A DNA stretch of 60,000 nt, from assembly GCA_030704615.1 (NCBI GenBank), contig CM060733.1, positions 18,106,001-18,166,000 on the forward strand, given 5' to 3'. Both the position numbers and the translations under genes were made by a program. The DNA is from Takakia lepidozioides. Its lineage: Eukaryota > Streptophyta > Takakiopsida > Takakiales > Takakiaceae. Every line of letters starts with the position of its first letter. Position 1 is the stretch's first letter. This document shows, in pieces, positions 54,670 to 60,000 of the stretch. The notes under the pieces were generated by a model, which did not search any database, was not told where the DNA came from, and saw nothing but the letters and a program-made list of their open reading frames with translations.

Positions 54670-57562
54670 ATGCGAGGGGTGGTGTATACCTCAAGCGGGA
54701 AGCTGTGGAGGCCCTGCTTGCTGCCACTTCTTATGCATTTGTTTTTCACAGCATGCGAGGCCAATGCTGGAGATGCACTCCCTTCCTATGGGTACTCGGA
54801 TCCTCTTCCTCTGTAATCTCTATTGGTTCTGCATGCGTGGAGTAATCCGAATGCAGGGTTTTTCCTTTTTCTTCTGATTGGTCAGAGCTTCCGTAGGTTG
54901 ATTCGCTTAAGAAATTGGCCCTACTTATCGTGGTTTCTGAGGTGTTTCTAGCGGTCGCGAGTTCTTGAACAGCGTGAACCATCAGTACACTCGTGTTTCA
55001 TTGTTTTAGTTTCAGCACAGTCTCCAGTCTGTGACGGACACAGATCTAGTTTTAGCTCAGTTTACTGGTATACGGACCTAACTACCGACAATCAACTGGT
55101 GATAGGAGGAAAATTTCTTCATCTTGGAGGCTGCACTCCGTGTTTCTCATCAGCTCCCGATCATGCTTTACGTAGGGTAACACAACTTGGGACACCCGCA
55201 CTGCTCCGTTATCACCAGCGCAGCTCCCTTGTTGAGTGCACTCGTGTCATCCCTGCAGTAAATATATCGAGGCTTTGCAGCCGCATAGGTGAATGCAGAG
55301 GCAAATGTAGGGCGTTTCCTGACTAGCATTCCAAATTCTCTCCAAAAGCTCAAACGATCTCCACAATCTGGGAGAGAAAAAGAAATGTATGCATGGAGAA
55401 ACCTACGGGAGGGAATGACTGATGATGATTTCCTGTCTTAGGAAAGACAAATTCTAGTGAATTCTTATTCCCCAACTTCTAATGTGAAGAAGATGTAGAA
55501 ATCAAACACCAGTATTTTCTAGTCCTGTTTTACTGAAGGCATGCTATGCATTGTAGTGACAGTCATACAATGCAAAACTTAAGGGAGAGCAGCATTGGTG
55601 AAATGGCAGGTACTGTGTGGAGAACTGTGAACAGAGTGGGTGCGTAGATAGCCTCTGCTTCAACAGCTGCACCTTACCTGTCTCTGGGGTAAAATTGGAA
55701 GAGAATCCATCACATGCAAAGCTTATACATGTTGCCCGTGAAAAGTTCTTGAAAGAGCCTCTGTATCTACAGTGGAAGAAATGGGATTGCACAAGCGAAT
55801 GCCGGTATCACTGCATGCTTCAGCATGAGGTTGAGAGAGAATCCCGGGGGGATCCACCAGTGAAGTATCATGGCAAATGGCCATTCATCCGTATCTTCAG
55901 TTTCCAGGTCAGTCCTTTGTTTTATCACTGGATGGCCTTCCTGCTGCCTAAAGGATGCCACCAATACAGCACAGACGGGTCTTTGGATTTTTCTTGCTTT
56001 GTGCTTGCACATAGTAAGGAGATACACAAAGGGGAAAGGGAAGAAGGGGCTATTGTGAGATTGAACCGAAATCCCATGTTGGTCTGGTGAATATATGCAG
56101 GAACCGGCATCTGTTGCATTTTCTCTGTTAAATATACTCGTGCATTTTCAAGGGCTCTCAGCTTTTTTGGTTCAGTTGTACTACAAGCTTCCACTGCGTG
56201 CCCATGGTATAAAGGGCCCATACTACGAGTATGCAGGCCTCTGGACCATTTATGGCATTTTGTCTCTCAATTTCTGGATTTGGAGCATCATTTCCCACTC
56301 ACGGTGAGAAATTCCTAGCTCTATCTTGTGGCCTGCTACCGTGTTTCTTCTCTATTCATTTTAATGTTCTTTGGCCGTTTTCCGTATTTTAAAGGCCATC
56401 TGCATACTGTGCCTCACAGTTGGAGTGTATGTGCTATTTATAGTTGCTGGCACGTTTTAAGATAGGAGTTCAACTCCTGCCTCATCACAGAGGAACTAGG
56501 TCTATTCTATGGATGTAGAAACTTAAATTCAGTCGTGTCCAGACTGGAGGTTCTAATTTAGTTTTTAAGCATGTGGTTACATTTATTCTGGGGGTTTTGT
56601 CTGTAGGGATGTGGTTTTCACGGGGAAGCTGGACTATTCATCATCTATTGCATTAGTGGGATATTCTTTGATATTGGCAATCATTCGAGTGAGGAATGTG
56701 AAGGCTGAAGCAACTCGAGTAATGGTATCTGCTCCAATTATTGCATTTGTATCCACCCACATCTTGTATTTGAACCTCTACAACTTTGACTATGGTAAGT
56801 AACCTGTGCTGCAAGTTTGCAATCTACAACATCTCTGGCATGTTTACGTGATTCTATGTTTTTGCTTGTTAGCTAAAGGTATGCTGGATCTGTCTCTGGA
56901 TTGGTTGCATGTGTACTACATGAGAAGTGGACACAGAAGATTAGTGCTTTTCTCCTTGCCTGCCTACATCAGGGAAGATACTAGTACCTTTTTAGAGGTT
57001 CATAGTGGCAAAGGCTTTCAGTTATTATCACCCACATTGCTTTACAGCTTATCTGCCTGAGGCAATTTGTCTCATAGCACTGTTTGGCCCTCCTTTGGTT
57101 TCTTCTCCTGCTGTATCCAACTGCAGACTTCGTAAGTTGTAACAAGGTTTCAGCTGGTTAGTGCTTGTTGATAAGGGTAGATGAGATCTGCTTATTCTAT
57201 TTTGTGGCAAAATGTGTCTAACCATGGTTTGTGATGTTGCAGGTTTGAATGCGAGAGTACATCTTGTGATGGCTGTAGCACAGCTGTCTCTTTGGGGAAT
57301 CTGGGGTTGGGTTTCCAGTCACCCGGCTCGTTACAAGCTGTATATCGTAGTTCTTGGGGCAAGTCTAGGAATACTTCTGGATTTTTCCGACTTCCCACCC
57401 TTGTGGGGAGTGATTGATGCTCATGCCACGTTGCATGCAGCTTCACTTCCATTAAACTACCTATGGTGGAGCTTCATCAGGGCAGATGCCTCATTCAGGA
57501 CTGCAACACTGGCTAGCCGGACCCAGGCCTCAGCTATTAATGAGACCAAAAAAACACAATAA
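54670..57562 (+). CDS. PGAP3/Per1-like GPI-anchor lipid remodelling protein, 5 exons (376 aa)
   Basis: Exons 54670-54791, 55610-55907, 56101-56303, 56607-56794 and 57243-57562 sum to 1131 bases, with every join in phase. Exon 1 gives a signal peptide (LLPLLMHLFFTACEANAG). Exon 2 holds the Cys-rich luminal part (YCVENCEQSGCVD, WKKWDCTSECRYHCM) and PVKYHGKWPFIR. Exons 3-5 hold the multi-pass membrane domain, with EPASVAFSLLN, FDYGLNARVH, and DFSDFPPLWGVIDAHATLHA with the HxxxH pair at about His331 and His335. Per1/PGAP3 belongs to the CREST hydrolase superfamily and removes an acyl chain from GPI anchors in the ER/Golgi. Length and motif order are normal. All introns are GT-AG. The exon 1 choice rests on the signal peptide and phase and is slightly less certain than the rest. 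Confidence 0.93.
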
Positions 57563-59180
57563 GTGGACAGCCTAGACTGGAGTTTGGGAGTAGAGAGCAA
57601 AGGATGTGGGGACAGTGGAGGCAGGGGCGCTTTATTTCCTTTTTGGTAGCTAGTAGTTACGATATTTTGGTGCAGGAACTAAAGGTGCGCCTTGGGATTT
57701 GGGCGGTATAAGTTTTGATCAATTTTCCAAATGAAAATTGTGGTCGGAGGGAGGCAGCCTCACAGTGGTAGCAGTCTCTGTTGATGCACAGTCAGAGTTT
57801 AGTTTTTGAGTAGCCCATAATGCAAATGCTGATCAGCATGGTCATCCACGCAGCTCTATCTTTCTATATTTCTTCCCATTTTGGTTGGGTAAGGTACAAA
57901 CATTGTTCTGACTGAACTCTTCAGGATTTTAGTGTAGTTGTGTTTTTACTGAAGATCACCATTCATATGGGCTCAACACTCTGGACATATGTTCCAAACT
58001 TACTGAATTCCAGAATATGTACTGTGCACCCTTCTTGGATTCTGCCTTGGCTACATCTTTTCTGGCATAGCTGTGTAGATGAGGGAAAATGTCCCACCAT
58101 GAGGGTAATCGCCCGTGTGGGCAGCCCTGCAATTTTAAGCTGCAGTAGTGTGTAGATGTACACCTTTGCATACTAAGCAGATCCCTCCTCTCATTTCTGT
58201 CTCTTCCTCCTCCCCCAGCCTCAGTGTTTGATTTCTGGAAAGGCAGCCCCTGATTCCGTGGGGCTTGCCCGCAGCCCAAGCCATTCAGTTACAGGGATTT
58301 GAATTTTGTAATGTATGTTGATTCGAGCAGAGCTGCTGCTCCTGCGAGAGGTAGAGCATAAATGTACTGTACCCATTGACCAATTATTCCAAACACCCAA
58401 CAACAGAATGGTTACATGAATCAAGTCTTTGTTTAGAGCTTGTATCCACAACACCTTAGTAACCATAACCTTACAACAGACACAGGGAGAGGGAGGGGAT
58501 GGAAATGACCAGAAGGTGATTGTACCCTTGTAGCATTTCTCTGGTCTGTTCTGTTTCTTGCCATACGTTGACTACAACTCTTGTGCTTAATGTCTGCTTT
58601 CTGAATTCTGAATAACACATCATATCTCCAGTCCAGGCGGCAAAAAAAACAGAGAAAACCCCTCTACATCTGCATGGATGTCAGCAGATACTATCAACTA
58701 TAGAGTCTGTCACCAAAAAGATTCACAAATCAGTGGACTTCAAAGGTACTAGCACATCCTTCTCTCCATATCTCTTTGCTTCTGTAATCACCATTGCTTG
58801 CCTTTTTGTTGGTATTAAGACTCTTTCCGCGATGACGGACAAGTACAGGTACCTGTACTTGGCCAGTATTCAATCACAGCCAGAGTAGAAGATGGCAAGC
58901 TCTTTTCCCTCAACCCCTTTGGATATCACAGCTCTCCCCTCTCCAGTTCTCCGTAGAGGCCCAGCTGAAAAATAACTTTTGTGCTTCATTCTCTTCTGTA
59001 AAGTCAATTTTGCTAGTCCGTTTGAAGCCTCCTGAACACAAGCTCCAAGGAAGCTGACATCAATGCCTTTGAGCTAAAATCAGAAGCAGTCTCTACTATA
59101 AAGATGGCTTCTGAAAGCCTGGCATTTTTGTAAGTGGTAAACTCATCTACTGGGTTACTTCATTCTGAAGCTGAGATCAA
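57563..59180. other. Intergenic region between convergent genes
   Basis: 3' flanks of PGAP3 (plus) and of the BORCS6-like gene (minus). Only short ORFs; no recognisable RNA gene or repeat. Confidence 0.45.
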
Positions 59181-59963
59181 CTATGGGCGTGGAATATACC
59201 GGCTGGCATGATATTCAAATTGGTCCACTACTTGCCTCAATGTCTTCAGTTGAGCAGCCAGATTGCCCATGGTTTTCATCTCTTGGTTCAATCTCAGACA
59301 TGCATTGACAAATCGATTTCCCTTGGTGGCTGCATCGATGGCAGCACCCTGAAGAAGGCCCGCCGCCTCACTGTGGCACCGCATGTGCTCCACAGTGCTC
59401 TCGGTCACCTCAGAGAGTGCAGATTGAAGAGATGAGAAAAGGATTGAGAGGCTCTCTGCCACCGCCCTTGCATCATCCTCAACCGCCTTCACCATCCTTA
59501 CAGTCATCTCCACATCAGTCTCCCTTGCTTGTCCGATATGCGTTTCCACATCCGCAACATCGACTCCAGTACCTTCTCTTTCTGGTTCCCCGGCTTCTGA
59601 TAGCCCCGAGGTGGCCTCTACACCATCCCCAATCTCTGTGATCTGTCCTAGACCTCCCCCTGCGCTCCTGTCCTCGCCTCCAACTACCTCTCTCGCAGCT
59701 GCTTGGGCACCAGGTCCAGATACTTCGACTGTCTGCACCGAGTCGTCTCTCTCTCTGTTTCCAACCGCAGAACAAGATTCTAGTTCCGCTAGCGCTTCAG
59801 AGTCTCTGTCACCTTCGGCAAGGCTCGGTCCATACGATGCTGGTATTTCCATTTCCTCTGCTTCATCTCCTCCTTCGTCTCTGCCTCCCACATTCTCCAT
59901 CCTCTCAAACCAATTCTCGTCCTTCCATAAGCAATCACCTCCACGCTTCCACGATAACCGCAC
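59181..59963 (-). CDS. BORCS6-like protein (BLOC-1-related complex subunit 6 C-terminal helical domain)
   Basis: A 260-residue frame on minus. Residues 1-150 are acidic, Glu/Gly/Ala-rich and probably disordered. Residues from about 155 form an extended helical domain, including LSILFSSLQSALSEVTESTV, ATKGNRFVNACLRLNQEMK and NLAAQLKTLRQVVDQFE. The last part resembles the BORCS6 C-terminal helix (CxxLNxxM..LAxQI..K..VD.FE). In animals BORCS6 is part of BORC, which couples lysosomes to kinesin; plant members are uncharacterised to me. The start at 59963 is the most upstream ATG visible; MENVGG at about residue 22 is an alternative. An upstream exon beyond the window cannot be excluded. Family assignment is by motif memory only. 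Confidence 0.6.
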   Translation of the reverse strand: MRLSWKRGGDCLWKDENWFERMENVGGRDEGGDEAEEMEIPASYGPSLAEGDRDSEALAELESCSAVGNRERDDSVQTVEVSGPGAQAAAREVVGGEDRSAGGGLGQITEIGDGVEATSGLSEAGEPEREGTGVDVADVETHIGQARETDVEMTVRMVKAVEDDARAVAESLSILFSSLQSALSEVTESTVEHMRCHSEAAGLLQGAAIDAATKGNRFVNACLRLNQEMKTMGNLAAQLKTLRQVVDQFEYHASRYIPRP

Positions 59964-60000
59964 ATTACATTCTTATAAAGACTCCTTGATCACTAGAATC

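Noticed and set aside
56806-57060. An additional PGAP3 exon or separate gene
   Set aside because: It lies in the fourth intron. The FDYG-LNARVH join keeps phase and family sequence without it.

Overview
The window is nuclear DNA of a photosynthetic eukaryote, most likely a streptophyte (a charophyte alga or early-diverging land plant). It carries spliced genes with GT-AG introns, a chromodomain Ty3/gypsy element, L1-type LINE debris, a near-perfect U6 snRNA sequence, and a nuclear gene for an LdpA-like iron-sulfur protein, a family known from cyanobacteria and plastid-bearing lineages. I cannot name the species from the sequence alone.

Layout. 1-5 kb: the 3' half of an open Ty3/gypsy chromovirus pol with a candidate 3' LTR. 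5-11 kb: no recognisable host gene, two orphan ORFs. 11.0-38.2 kb: a nest of transposons. An L1-type LINE is split at codon precision by a 21.65 kb DNA element (called B here, 11663-33316) with 9-bp target-site duplications and terminal inverted repeats. B holds a degenerate MULE-like transposase gene (minus strand, 12.2-15.7 kb) and, divergently, a gene for a ParB-like plus DNA-methyltransferase protein (plus strand, first exon at 15.8 kb, remainder 28.0-32.6 kb). A second, diverged element of the same kind (A, about 16.36-27.97 kb) sits inside B's methyltransferase gene in opposite orientation, with the same divergent gene pair (methyltransferase minus, transposase plus). The LINE also holds a 728-bp hAT-type MITE with perfect 8-bp duplications. 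38.5-60 kb: host genes, namely an intact 12-exon LdpA homologue, a broken SMG8-like gene, a small DUF3128/Emi1-type gene with U6 sequence in its intron, a PRA1-family gene, a five-exon PGAP3/Per1 gene and a BORCS6-like gene, separated by minisatellites.

The most unusual content is the pair of elements A and B. Both link a WRKY/GCM1-type zinc finger, MULE and SWIM transposase to a protein with a ParB/Srx-like DGNHR motif and a permuted (class beta) N4/N6-type methyltransferase domain. Both carry tandem arrays of palindromes in methyltransferase-gene introns. Both copies are degraded, so function can only be inferred from the shared architecture. Exon joins and element boundaries below were worked out by eye from reading phase, splice dinucleotides and motif order; no database search was run.
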